Assembly (NCBI RefSeq): GCF_016765695.1
Contig: NZ_JAETGO010000034.1
Coordinates: forward strand, 1 to 64,000
DNA length: 64,000 nt
Source of the DNA: Sporosalibacterium faouarense
Lineage (GTDB): Bacteria; Bacillota; Clostridia; Tissierellales; VENL01
Reading direction: 5' to 3'
The number at the start of each line of letters is the position of its first letter. Position 1 is the stretch's first letter. The translations under genes were made by a program, and so were the position numbers. Below are positions 27,515 to 36,197 of this stretch, one piece after another. The notes beneath the pieces are model-generated. The model saw only the letters and a program-made list of their open reading frames with translations. It was not told the DNA's origin and did not search any database.

Positions 27515-28891
27515 ATGGATATAGCCGTATCTGGAGGTCAGATGATATTAGGCTTAGTAATAGGGATTGCATTATTAATTTTACTAATCATGAAGACCAA
27601 AATACATGCATTTCCTGCATTAATTATTGCAGCAGCAACAACTGGATTGATTGGAGGTATGCCAGCTGATAGTGTAGTTGGATCAATATCCAGTGGATTC
27701 GGTGGAACATTAGGAAGTATAGGTATAATTATAGGATTTGGAGTTATGATGGGGGAAATATTTGAAATATCTGGAGCCGCAGAAACCATGGCTAGGACAT
27801 TCATTAAAACTCTAGGAAAGAAGCGTGAAGAATTAGCTCTAGCTTTAACAGGATTTGTTGTATCAATCCCGATCTTTTGTGATTCAGGCTTCGTAGTTTT
27901 ATCTCCCCTAGTAAAGGCAATATCAAAGAAAACTAAAAAATCAGTAGTATCTTTAGGTATAGCCTTAGCATTAGGTTTGGTTATTACCCACTCCTTGGTA
28001 CCGCCCACTCCAGGACCAGTAGGAGTAGCAGGTATATTTAATGTAAGTGTAGGTAGCTTTTTATTATGGGGTATAATAATGGCAATACCTATGACATTAG
28101 CAGGGATGGCCTATGGTAAATGGATAGGAAAAAGAATCTATCAAATTCCTACTGAAGATGGTGAAGGGTGGATTCGTACAGAATATCAAGAACCTGTCTT
28201 CAACTTTAGAAGTGAAAATGATAGGATAGATTTGCCTTCTCCATTAAGGGCATTTGCTCCTATATTAGTGCCAGTGGTATTGATATTATTAAATACTATA
28301 ATCAGTACAGTAGGATATGAAGGAGCTATAGTAAATGTAATAACATTCTTAGGAACACCAATAATAGCTGTTGGAATTGGTCTTTTAGTTGCAATATTTG
28401 GACTTACAAATAAGTATTCAAGACAAGATACACTAGAGAAGATGGAACAAGGTATTAAATCAGCCGGAATAATTATATTAGTTACTGGTGGTGGTGGTGC
28501 ATTAGGAATGGTATTAAGAGATAGTGGAGCAGGAAACTACATTGCAGAATTAATTGCAAAGACTAGTATGCCAGCAATACTATTACCATTTATCATCGCT
28601 TCTTTAGTAAGACTTATACAAGGTAGTGGTACAGTTGCAATGATAACTGCCGCATCAATAACAGCACCTATAATTGCTACATTAAATGTTGATCCTGTAT
28701 TTGCAGCAATTGGAGCTTCAATGGGTTCACTAATATTCTCATACTTTAATGATAGTTATTTCTGGGTAGTTAATAGGATGCTAGGAATAAAAGATGCTAA
28801 GGATCAAATTAGAGTTTGGTCAGTAACTACTACCATTGCATGGGGTGTAGGACTTGTTGAGCTATTAATAGTTAATGCAATATTTGGATAA
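27515..28891 (+). CDS. GntP-family acid-sugar:H+ symporter
   Basis: 458 residues with about 12 membrane helices and family motifs: 'LIIAAATTGLIGGMP' near the N-terminus, 'PIFCDSGFVVLSPL', 'HSLVPPTPGPVGVAG', 'VTGGGGALGMVLRDSG' and 'GSLIFSYFNDSYFWVVNR'. GntP members import gluconate and related hydroxy acids with protons. Here it would bring in the substrate of the kinase and dehydrogenase upstream (inference from the operon). The ATG is preceded by AAAGGGGG. A strong terminator follows and ends the operon. The exact substrate is open. Confidence 0.9.
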   Translation: MDIAVSGGQMILGLVIGIALLILLIMKTKIHAFPALIIAAATTGLIGGMPADSVVGSISSGFGGTLGSIGIIIGFGVMMGEIFEISGAAETMARTFIKTLGKKREELALALTGFVVSIPIFCDSGFVVLSPLVKAISKKTKKSVVSLGIALALGLVITHSLVPPTPGPVGVAGIFNVSVGSFLLWGIIMAIPMTLAGMAYGKWIGKRIYQIPTEDGEGWIRTEYQEPVFNFRSENDRIDLPSPLRAFAPILVPVVLILLNTIISTVGYEGAIVNVITFLGTPIIAVGIGLLVAIFGLTNKYSRQDTLEKMEQGIKSAGIIILVTGGGGALGMVLRDSGAGNYIAELIAKTSMPAILLPFIIASLVRLIQGSGTVAMITAASITAPIIATLNVDPVFAAIGASMGSLIFSYFNDSYFWVVNRMLGIKDAKDQIRVWSVTTTIAWGVGLVELLIVNAIFG

Positions 28892-28907
28892 AGAAAACCT
28901 TTTCTGG

Positions 28908-28944
28908 AAATAAGCTTCTTTTGTAGAAGCTTATTTCTTTTTTT
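28908..28944 (+). terminator. Rho-independent terminator of the acid-sugar operon
   Basis: AAATAAGCTTC, seven-base loop, GAAGCTTATTT, then C and seven T. The following 240 nt to the LysM gene hold no ORF or clear promoter. Confidence 0.9.
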
Positions 28945-29183
28945 GATTCAAAATAATCTAATCTCATTGATAAGTATATTACTATAATAGAATAATTAGG
29001 TTATAAATAATTCATATGGATATCACTCCAATTATTACATAAAGGAAAACCAGAAGTAGTAGCGAATCTATAACAATATTATGATATTATGTTAACTAAG
29101 GCGTTACATTCTCTTAACAAACTGGTGGAAATAATATAACAACTAAAACAAGATTATACTTATAATACATGAGGAGTGATAGG

Positions 29184-30473
29184 ATGAAGAAGATAACCAA
29201 GAGAATTTTGACAGGAGTTGTAGCATTGTCTATGTTAGGTGTTCCGAGTATATCCTTTGCAGGGACATATAACGTTCAATCAGGAGATACCTACTGGAAG
29301 ATAAGTCAGAAGTATAATATAGAGTTAAAACTGCTTTTAGAAGCTAATGGTGTAAATGGTGACACAATTCTTAATATAGGTGATAAATTAACAATACCAG
29401 AAAACTTACAAACCTATACTGTTCAAAAAGGCGATACTCTATGGAAGATAAGTGAGAAGCTACAAGTTTCTTTAATAGATTTAATGTCAGTTAATAATAT
29501 GGATTCCGATGATTATATTTATACTGGCCAAATCATAAAAGTTCCTACTGAATCAGAGGTGATTAAAGAAGAAATTTCAACAAATGATAGTTTAAATTAC
29601 TATACAGTTGTGGCGGGAGATACTCCTTGGATAATAAGCAATAAGTTAGGTGTTAGTTTGGACAAGCTTTTATCTGTAAATAATCTAGATGATAGTTCAT
29701 TTATATATATAGGACAAAGATTAGTAATTCCAAATAGTTCATCAAATACAGAGGCAACTGAAAATGCAAATGATTCAAATGAAATAGTAATTCCAGAGCA
29801 ACCTAGCGTAGAAATAACATATATTAGTCATAGTGTAGAAGAAGGAGAGAACTTTTGGACTATAAGTAATGACTATGGATTACAAATAAATGAATTATTA
29901 AAAGCAAATAATGCTAGTTCAAACACAGTTTTAAATATTGGAGATATAGTGAAAATACCCGTATATGATGTTGGAGTAATGAACACATTGGGAGAACAAT
30001 ATGGAGAATACTTAGATTGGTGGAATGCAGCTCAATATGTAGTCCCTATAGGAGCTAAATTTAAAGTAGTAGATTTCTATACAGGAAAGTCATTTATGGC
30101 TGAAAGAACCACTGGTGCTAATCATGCAGATTCAGAAACATTAACAGTTGAGGATACCGCAGCCATGAAGGAAATATGGGGAGGAAGCTTTAGTTGGAAA
30201 AGTAGACCTATAATAATTGAATATAATGGAAGACGAATAGCTGCAAGCGCCTCTTCTATGCCTCATGCAGGAAATGATAGTGCTCCTGGAGGAGAATATA
30301 CTAGCTGGAGAAGTGACGATTATGGCGCTGGACTGAACTTTGATTATATTAAGGGTAATGGTATGGATGGACATTTTGATATTCATTTTTTAAATAGTAC
30401 AAGACATAAGGATGGGCGAGTAGATGACAGTCATCAAATAAATGTCAAAATTTCGGCTGGTATTATAAAATGA
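29184..30473 (+). CDS. Exported protein with four LysM domains and a C-terminal catalytic-like domain
   Basis: ATG 29184 is chosen over 29169: GAGGAG (29171-29176) lies 7 nt before it. Signal peptide of about 26 residues ending SFA. Four LysM domains follow (each opening 'Y.V..GDT.W.IS', the last 'HSVEEGENFWTIS'), covering about residues 27-265; LysM binds peptidoglycan glycan chains. The C-terminal part of about 165 residues has 'AERTTGANHADSETLTVEDT', 'GRRIAASASSMPHAGND' and 'GHFDIHFLNSTRHKDGRVDD', rich in conserved-looking His and Asp. I know this domain only as recurring in clostridial cell-wall and spore-type proteins and cannot name an activity. The gene stands alone with its own terminator. 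Confidence 0.82.
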   Translation: MKKITKRILTGVVALSMLGVPSISFAGTYNVQSGDTYWKISQKYNIELKLLLEANGVNGDTILNIGDKLTIPENLQTYTVQKGDTLWKISEKLQVSLIDLMSVNNMDSDDYIYTGQIIKVPTESEVIKEEISTNDSLNYYTVVAGDTPWIISNKLGVSLDKLLSVNNLDDSSFIYIGQRLVIPNSSSNTEATENANDSNEIVIPEQPSVEITYISHSVEEGENFWTISNDYGLQINELLKANNASSNTVLNIGDIVKIPVYDVGVMNTLGEQYGEYLDWWNAAQYVVPIGAKFKVVDFYTGKSFMAERTTGANHADSETLTVEDTAAMKEIWGGSFSWKSRPIIIEYNGRRIAASASSMPHAGNDSAPGGEYTSWRSDDYGAGLNFDYIKGNGMDGHFDIHFLNSTRHKDGRVDDSHQINVKISAGIIK

Positions 30474-30533
30474 TAAAACCATATATTGCAATATAATTTA
30501 GATTGAATAAAAAATTTCTTTTTATTACTTTTG

Positions 30534-30574
30534 ACTGCTTACTCAATGGGTAAAAATAGGAGTAAGCAGTTTTA
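30534..30574 (+). terminator. Rho-independent terminator after the LysM gene
   Basis: ACTGCTTACTC (30534-30544) pairs perfectly with GAGTAAGCAGT (30560-30570), followed by TTTATTT. Confidence 0.8.
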
Positions 30575-30670
30575 TTTATCATATAGTAGGAAATTTTTTT
30601 GTTTTATAGAATATATAAAGTAATAAGGGTTTTTTATTTTGACAGATATGAATTTTCGGAGGTGAATGTT

Positions 30671-33058
30671 TTGATAAAGAGTTGCGTTGTACCAGTAGAA
30701 CAATTAAAAAGTAACATTGATGAAGGACAGCTAAAATTGAAGAAAATTGAGAGAATAGATTCTCATAAGGATATAATTGGACAAGAAAGAGCCATGAAGG
30801 CCTTAGAATTTGGAGTATCTATAAAAAGAAAAGGCTATAATATTTTTGTAACTGGATTGACTGGAACAGGTAGAAATACGTATTCTTATGAAATTGCCAA
30901 AGAATACGCTAAGAATAGAAATAAACCAAATGATTGGTGTTATGTATTTAATTTTAAGAAACCAGAAAATCCAAAAGCTATAAAACTATTACCTGGAGAA
31001 GGAAGTATTTTAAAGAAAAAGGTTGAGAATATAATTGAGAAACTCAAAGTAGATATACCTAAAGCAGTTTCTTCAAGGGAGTATGATGATAGAAAAAATG
31101 TTATATACCATCAATATAAAAAGAAAAGTGAAGATGTAATTAATGAATTAAACGATTTAGCAGAAGGTTATGGATTTATATTTAAGCAAACAGATAAAGG
31201 GTTAGTTAGCATTCCCCTAATTGATGGTAAACCAGTAAAGGAAAGTGAATTAGATAATTTGTCAGAAGAGGAAATAGACGAACTAAGAGAAAATTCAAGT
31301 GAATTAAGTATGGAAGCTATGACTCTGATTAAAAAGTTAAGAGGGTTAGAAGAACAGCTAAGTAATAGGATCAAACAGCTTAAAGAAAAAATAGCTTTCG
31401 ATGTTATAGATTTTTATATAAATCCATTAATAGATGAATTTGAAGAAAATAAGGATGTTGAACAATTTCTTACAGAGCTAGAAGATGATGTTATAAAAAA
31501 CATTGAAGAGTTTTTGCATGAAGAGGAAGATGAAGATACATTACAAAAACTACTAGCAAAAAAGAAAGCAAGTGATGATTTCTTTATTAGATATGAAGTA
31601 AATCTATTTATAGATAATAGTGACAAATCTGGATCTCCTGTAGTACGAGAGTCTAATCCTAACTATTACAATCTTTTGGGGAAAATAGAATATTTAAATG
31701 AAAGAGGCATCTTAAAAACTGATCATACAAGAATTAAGCCAGGAACAATTCATGAAGCTAATGGTGGATTCTTAATAGTTCAGGCAAAGGATATATTACA
31801 AAGCCAATATTCTTGGGACGGTTTAAAGAGAGCTCTAACAACAGGTGAGACTAAGATTGAAAATATAAATAAAGGAAGTGTAGTAGCAGAAACTATAAAG
31901 CCAGAAGCAATTCCGATTGACTTAAAGGTACTTATAATTGGAGATTATTACACTTATCAACTTCTATATGTATATGATGAGGAGTTTAAGAAGTTGTTTA
32001 AAATTAGAGCAGATTTTGATATTGAAATGGATAAGAATGAGGAAAATATAAGTAAAATAGTTTCTTTCATAACCCATAAATGTAAAGAAGAAGGATTAAA
32101 GGAATTTGATAAAACAGCAATAGCAAGAATCTTGGAGTATAGTAGTAGATTAGCATCTGACCAAAGAAAATTAACTTCTAAATTTAATGAAATTGTAGAA
32201 ATAATATATGAAGCTGATGCTTGGGCAGAAACTGAAGACAAGAAAATTGTAACCTTTGAAAGCGTAGAAAGAGCAATCAGGGAAAAGAACTATAGAAATA
32301 ATAAGTACGAAGAGAAGCTACAGGAAATGTTTAGCGATGGAACTATCTTAATAGATACTAGTGGAAGCAAGGTAGGAGAGATTAATGGCCTAGCAGTTAT
32401 GGATTCCGGACAGTATTCCTTTGGTAGACCTAATAAGATAACAACGTCCACTTTTGTGGGAAAAGACGGAATAATAAATATAGAAAGAGAAGTAGAACAA
32501 AGTGGAAGTATACACGACAAAGGTGTTTTAATTCTCTGTGGGTATTTGGGTGAAAGATATGCTAAAAATAAGCCACTATCTTTAACAGCAAGTATTACTT
32601 TTGAACAGTCCTACGATGGAATTGATGGAGATAGTGCGTCAAGTACAGAGCTATATTCTCTACTTTCAAGCTTAAGTGAAGTGCCTATAAATCAAGCAAT
32701 AGCAGTTACTGGATCAGTAAATCAAAAAGGTATGATACAGCCAATTGGTGGAGCAAATGAAAAGATTGAAGGATACTTTAGGGTTTGTAAGGAGAAGGGT
32801 TTAACTGGAGATCAAGGGGTAATTATTCCTCATCAAAATGTTGTAAACCTTATGCTTGACGATGAAATAATTGAAGCTGTAAAGGAAGGTAAGTTCACTA
32901 TTTATGCAGTGAAAACAATAGATGAAGGTATTGAAATATTGACAGGAGTACCTTCTGGCAAGAAAGATGAAAAGGGTAATTATCCAGTTGGATCAATAAA
33001 CTATCTTGTTCAGAATAAACTAGATAGATACGCTAATATTAATAAAGATTTTGAATAA
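30671..33058 (+). CDS. LonB/LonC-type AAA+ serine protease
   Basis: TTG 30671 is set 8 nt after GGAGG (30658-30662); an upstream TTG at 30599 has no site. The product has 795 residues. N-terminal AAA domain with Walker A-like 'TGLTGTGRNT' (Arg in place of the usual Lys) and 'EANGGFLIVQAKDIL' at the Walker B place, which lacks the acidic pair; a charged helical insertion with predicted coiled coil lies between. The C-terminal Lon protease domain carries the catalytic Ser in 'DGDSASSTELYSLLSSL' and the Lys in 'GGANEKIEGYF'. Arg in Walker A is common in this AAA_32-type branch, so reduced or absent ATP hydrolysis is possible. Likely cytosolic protein quality control; monocistronic. Confidence 0.88.
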   Translation: MIKSCVVPVEQLKSNIDEGQLKLKKIERIDSHKDIIGQERAMKALEFGVSIKRKGYNIFVTGLTGTGRNTYSYEIAKEYAKNRNKPNDWCYVFNFKKPENPKAIKLLPGEGSILKKKVENIIEKLKVDIPKAVSSREYDDRKNVIYHQYKKKSEDVINELNDLAEGYGFIFKQTDKGLVSIPLIDGKPVKESELDNLSEEEIDELRENSSELSMEAMTLIKKLRGLEEQLSNRIKQLKEKIAFDVIDFYINPLIDEFEENKDVEQFLTELEDDVIKNIEEFLHEEEDEDTLQKLLAKKKASDDFFIRYEVNLFIDNSDKSGSPVVRESNPNYYNLLGKIEYLNERGILKTDHTRIKPGTIHEANGGFLIVQAKDILQSQYSWDGLKRALTTGETKIENINKGSVVAETIKPEAIPIDLKVLIIGDYYTYQLLYVYDEEFKKLFKIRADFDIEMDKNEENISKIVSFITHKCKEEGLKEFDKTAIARILEYSSRLASDQRKLTSKFNEIVEIIYEADAWAETEDKKIVTFESVERAIREKNYRNNKYEEKLQEMFSDGTILIDTSGSKVGEINGLAVMDSGQYSFGRPNKITTSTFVGKDGIINIEREVEQSGSIHDKGVLILCGYLGERYAKNKPLSLTASITFEQSYDGIDGDSASSTELYSLLSSLSEVPINQAIAVTGSVNQKGMIQPIGGANEKIEGYFRVCKEKGLTGDQGVIIPHQNVVNLMLDDEIIEAVKEGKFTIYAVKTIDEGIEILTGVPSGKKDEKGNYPVGSINYLVQNKLDRYANINKDFE

Positions 33059-33084
33059 AAGAGAATAAAGAATAGGTATATAGT

Positions 33085-33119
33085 AAAGGGAATCCAAGGT
33101 AGAGAAAAGGATTCCTTTT
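33085..33119 (+). terminator. Terminator after the Lon-type protease gene
   Basis: GGAATCC (33089-33095) and GGATTCC (33109-33115) pair and can extend through AAAG and CTTT, with TTTT following. Confidence 0.7.
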
Positions 33120-33317
33120 ATCTTAAATTTATAATAAATTGAACAGCTAGTATAGTGAAAAGTAATCTAAGTAGCTTTCTTATAGCATGAAATCCATAGT
33201 TTCTTAGATTTAGCATCATTTAAATTTAGTCTTTAATATGCTATTATAGATTATATAGTAAATTTATTTTCTGATGCATTATTAATTTTACAATGAGAGT
33301 AAATTATAAAAGGAAGG

Positions 33318-33845
33318 GTGAACAATATTAAAAGAACCTTTTTAAAAATTTTTATAATTGTATTGATTATATATATAGTTATTGTTAGCAGGATACCACG
33401 GAGAGGAACTTTTGATGAACTAGTTCTAAATGGAATTAAGTCAGATGAGTCTAGTATTCAATCGGAACAATCAAAAGATTCAACAATGCTAAGAATTTCA
33501 AAAACTAATACAATAAATACTAAACTAGAGGATAAGTATGATTATAATGTTAATAGAATTAATGAGTTTGTATCTTCATTTAGCAATCTTTATCTTATAG
33601 AACGTTCAAATAATTCAGAATTAGATATAATTGATCCAGACTACATGATATCCTTTTATTCTAATAATGGTGGTTTTGATATATGGATTTATCCGCCTAG
33701 ATATTTACAGATTAATACTAGACGATCTAATGAAAAGGAAAAGCCAGAAGGATTAGTAAAATATGAAGTCAAAAAAGGTACTATTGATATTGAGTATATA
33801 GAAAATTATTTTGAAGCATTAAAAGAAAGAAGAGAGTTAAATTAA
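33318..33845 (+). CDS. Single-pass membrane or exported protein of unknown function
   Basis: The start is unusual. AGGAAGG (33311-33317) is immediately followed by GTG 33318, too close for normal use; ATT 33327, in frame and 9 nt after the site, is the better-spaced but rare start codon. The product has about 172-175 residues: one membrane helix near residues 8-25, a Ser/Thr-rich charged stretch, then a small alpha/beta domain with 'DPDYMISFYSNNGGFDIWIY' and 'KKGTIDIEYIENYFEALK'. No family is recognised. A decayed copy of its C-terminal part follows. Function unknown. Confidence 0.6.
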   Translation: MNNIKRTFLKIFIIVLIIYIVIVSRIPRRGTFDELVLNGIKSDESSIQSEQSKDSTMLRISKTNTINTKLEDKYDYNVNRINEFVSSFSNLYLIERSNNSELDIIDPDYMISFYSNNGGFDIWIYPPRYLQINTRRSNEKEKPEGLVKYEVKKGTIDIEYIENYFEALKERRELN

Positions 33846-33846
33846 A

Positions 33847-33982
33847 AATGACGAATATATTGATATTTATTATAGTACATATAAGGATAAAAAATCCTTT
33901 GATATAGAAAAAAAAATATAAAATTATGAATGGAAAGATAGATATAGATTATATAAATAAATTATATGGTTTAGATTCATAA
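33847..33982 (+). pseudogene. Decayed partial copy of the preceding gene's 3' end
   Basis: One frame gives 'DEYIDIYYSTYKDKKSFDI', comparable to 'DPDYMISFYSNNGGFDI' upstream; a second frame from 33926 gives 'MNGKIDIDYINKLYG', comparable to 'KKGTIDIEYIENYF'. The order is kept while the frame changes and stops intervene, so this is a frameshifted tandem duplicate. Confidence 0.5.
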
Positions 33983-34007
33983 AAAAGCCCCAGCAAAGCT
34001 GGGGCTT
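33983..34007 (-). terminator. Terminator of the 5-formyl-THF cyclo-ligase gene
   Basis: AAGCCCCAGC, loop AAA, GCTGGGGCTT; read on the minus strand the stem is followed by a T run from the A tract at 33981-33986. It may also stop plus-strand transcripts, although no T run follows on that side. Confidence 0.85.
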
Positions 34008-34048
34008 CAAGAGAATACGTTAATATGCTATTATTTAATATTATATTT

Positions 34049-34618
34049 CTAACACTCTATAATCTCATTTTCAGTAATTATATAATCTACAGGAATATCA
34101 TGGTCATCTTCATAAGCGTAATCTACCATTTGAACATTAAAGGCTAAGGCTACTTTGGGAACAGACTTATCAAGTTTACTTAGGAATCTATCGTAGTATC
34201 CACCACCATAACCAATCCTATATCCTCTTCTGTCAAAGGCAACACCAGGGACAAGAACTAAGTCAATTACATCATGCTTAACCTCTCTAATAAACTCTTG
34301 TTTTGGCTCTAAAATTCCATATGAACCAGGAGAAAGTTCTTTATCATAATCCATTAGCTTAGATAATAAAAGTTCTCTAGTTTCAACTATGGAGATTGGA
34401 AGAATAATATCCTTATCTACCTTAAGAGATTCTTTTATAATACCTTCAGTTTTAACTTCATTTCTAAAATCTATGTATACCATTATTGATTGTGGATTCT
34501 GATAAAATTTTGATGATAATAAAAGCTTCTTGATTTTTTCGCTTTTTAGTTCTAATTCATCCTTCGAAAGACCTTTTCTTTTATCTAAAATATCTTTCCT
34601 TAAACTGTTTTTATCCAT
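34049..34618 (-). CDS. 5-formyltetrahydrofolate cyclo-ligase
   Basis: 189 residues, the typical length. The N-terminal 'KNSLRKDILDKRKGLSKDE' binds ATP. The C-terminal signature 'GVAFDRRGYRIGYGGGYYDR' holds the glycine-rich and Asp residues of the family. The enzyme converts 5-formyl-THF to 5,10-methenyl-THF with ATP, recycling an inhibitory folate form. An RBS-like GGAG lies before ATG on the minus strand. It stands alone between plus-strand genes, with a terminator at its 3' end; no other folate genes are near. Identification is firm. Confidence 0.93.
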   Translation of the reverse strand: MDKNSLRKDILDKRKGLSKDELELKSEKIKKLLLSSKFYQNPQSIMVYIDFRNEVKTEGIIKESLKVDKDIILPISIVETRELLLSKLMDYDKELSPGSYGILEPKQEFIREVKHDVIDLVLVPGVAFDRRGYRIGYGGGYYDRFLSKLDKSVPKVALAFNVQMVDYAYEDDHDIPVDYIITENEIIEC

Positions 34619-34792
34619 TTACAAGCTCCTTTGCAATAAATTTTAAAACTAGTATCAAGATATCCTATTATTGTAAACTAATGCTTAACTTTATTCTATT
34701 ACTTTATTTTTAACAATACAACTATTTGTATTTCTAAGTTTTTATATTAGCTAGAATGTAAGATGAGAAGTATATATTTATATTAATTAATT

Positions 34793-34894
34793 TGCAAGAT
34801 TAAACCTTTTCAAGCTGGGACACAAACCTATGAAATTACATAGAATTTTAGTATGGAATTTCCTCTAAAGTTGAAGATAAGGTTTAATCTTGCA
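34793..34894. repeat. 102-bp element with perfect 16-bp terminal inverted repeats
   Basis: TGCAAGATTAAACCTT (34793-34808) is repeated exactly inverted at 34879-34894. Inside, TTCAA/TTGAA and a small CTATG/CATAG hairpin (34829-34844) make a folded structure. It lies in the 472-nt gap between the cyclo-ligase and TSUP genes, which holds no ORF. The end motif TAATCTTGCA recurs at 35047-35056 and 50049-50058, suggesting a MITE-like family or a structured RNA. Confidence 0.6.
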
Positions 34895-35051
34895 TTATGC
34901 TTGATATACAGTTTTTTATTGACTGAGGAAATTGCATATTTACAAATAAAGTGTAGTTTTGTAATATTTCATCCGATTGGACTTATCCAGTTACTTTTTC
35001 CTTAAATTAAATAGCGAAATGGCTGAATATCGGAGTCATGAGAATATAATC

Positions 35052-35075
35052 TTGCATAAAATTTTAATACACAAT
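35052..35075 (+). repeat. Dispersed 24-nt intergenic repeat, copy 1
   Basis: TTGCATAAA followed by ATTTTAATACACAAT. Two near-identical copies lie at 39019 and 48065, all in gaps between genes and in the same orientation. Spacing excludes a standard -35/-10 promoter. Confidence 0.6.
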
Positions 35076-35090
35076 TTCTTAATACATTGA

Positions 35091-35837
35091 TTAAAATACT
35101 AGAAAAATAGTTCTTATACTTAACAAAATTATTGTAATACCTACAATTCTCATCAGAACCTTTTCTGGCAGTTTCTTACATAATATAGCTGACAATGGAG
35201 CGGCTATTATTCCTCCAATTATTAATCCTACAATTACTTGCCAATGGGTAAGCTTGATAAAAAGTATAAATGTTAACACCTCAGAAATTGTAACAAAGAA
35301 CTCTGATAAATTAACTGATCCAATTGTATATCTAGTATCATGTCCATTACCTATTAAAGTAGAAGTAACTATTGGCCCCCAACCACCTCCACCTATAGCA
35401 TCAAAAAAACCTCCACAAAGCCCTATGATTGAGATTTTATTATTGCTATAAGAAGATTCTTTATTCTTTATCCTTTTCCTTGCTTTATATAGGATTCTGA
35501 TTCCCATAATCAGCAAATATATAGCTACTATAGGTTTGATTACTCCAGTAGGTATAGAAGTAAGAATATAAGCTCCTAAGACACCACCTATTATTCCTGG
35601 TAAAACAAGTTTTTTTAATAATTTTTTATCAACATTTCCTAGTTTAAGATGGGAAATTCCCGACGTAAGGGTTGTGAATACTTCAGCTAAATGCACACTA
35701 GCACTGGCAACAGCAGGAGGTGTTCCCATGCTTAAAAGCATAGTAGTTGAACTCACGCCATATGCCATACCAAGGGCACCATCAATTATCTGAGCTACAA
35801 ACCCAATTAAGATAAACAACAGCATATTCTGGTACAT
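35091..35837 (-). CDS. TSUP (TauE/SafE) family membrane permease
   Basis: 248 residues with about seven to eight hydrophobic helices. Family pattern in two halves: 'GFVAQIIDGALGMAYGVSST' with 'ASASVHLAEVFTTLTSGISH' in the first, and 'GLCGGFFDAIGGGGWGP' with 'GSVNLSEFFVTISE' in the second. TSUP proteins export or import sulfite, sulfoacetate or other small organic acids and sulfur compounds; no sulfur or taurine gene is adjacent, so the substrate is unknown. GGAGG precedes the ATG on the minus strand. Probably monocistronic. Repeat-rich DNA lies downstream. Confidence 0.9.
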   Translation of the reverse strand: MYQNMLLFILIGFVAQIIDGALGMAYGVSSTTMLLSMGTPPAVASASVHLAEVFTTLTSGISHLKLGNVDKKLLKKLVLPGIIGGVLGAYILTSIPTGVIKPIVAIYLLIMGIRILYKARKRIKNKESSYSNNKISIIGLCGGFFDAIGGGGWGPIVTSTLIGNGHDTRYTIGSVNLSEFFVTISEVLTFILFIKLTHWQVIVGLIIGGIIAAPLSAILCKKLPEKVLMRIVGITIILLSIRTIFLVF

Positions 35838-36040
35838 TAAATTTTACCTCCTCAGTATTTGTCCTGTTATATTTCTAATATAGACTATGCTAGACTATTC
35901 AAATTTGATATTGGATAATTCTTAAGAAAATAACAAAAAAATAGATAGAATTCTACAAAAAAAACCAAATTAGTTTACATAATCTAATATTAAGTTTATA
36001 TTACAAAACAAAAAAACCAGTAAAATAGCAAAAACTGCAT

Positions 36041-36070
36041 TTGAAGTCAGTAGGGCAAATTTGATACAAT
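36041..36070 (+). promoter_or_regulatory. Probable sigma-A promoter of ftsEX
   Basis: TTGAAG (36041-36046), 18-nt spacer, TACAAT (36065-36070), 127 nt before ftsE. It lies in the 360-nt divergent gap after the TSUP gene; the remaining part is AT-rich without an ORF. Confidence 0.5.
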
Positions 36071-36197
36071 TATTTATAGTGGAATTCTGTAGAATAGTAC
36101 TAAGTTACTAGTGAAAAAAAAGGTTTTTTGAAAGGAATTATGTTAATAGTGTCGAAATAATAAAATGACATCTAGTTTTGTAGTAAGGAGGGGTATT

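Noticed and set aside
35052-35075. 24-nt repeat as a sigma-A promoter
   Set aside because: TTGCAT is followed by no -10 hexamer at 16-18 nt in any of the three copies.
35254-35451. Plus-strand ORF inside the TSUP permease gene
   Set aside because: Antisense shadow of a clear gene; no ribosome site and unlikely composition.
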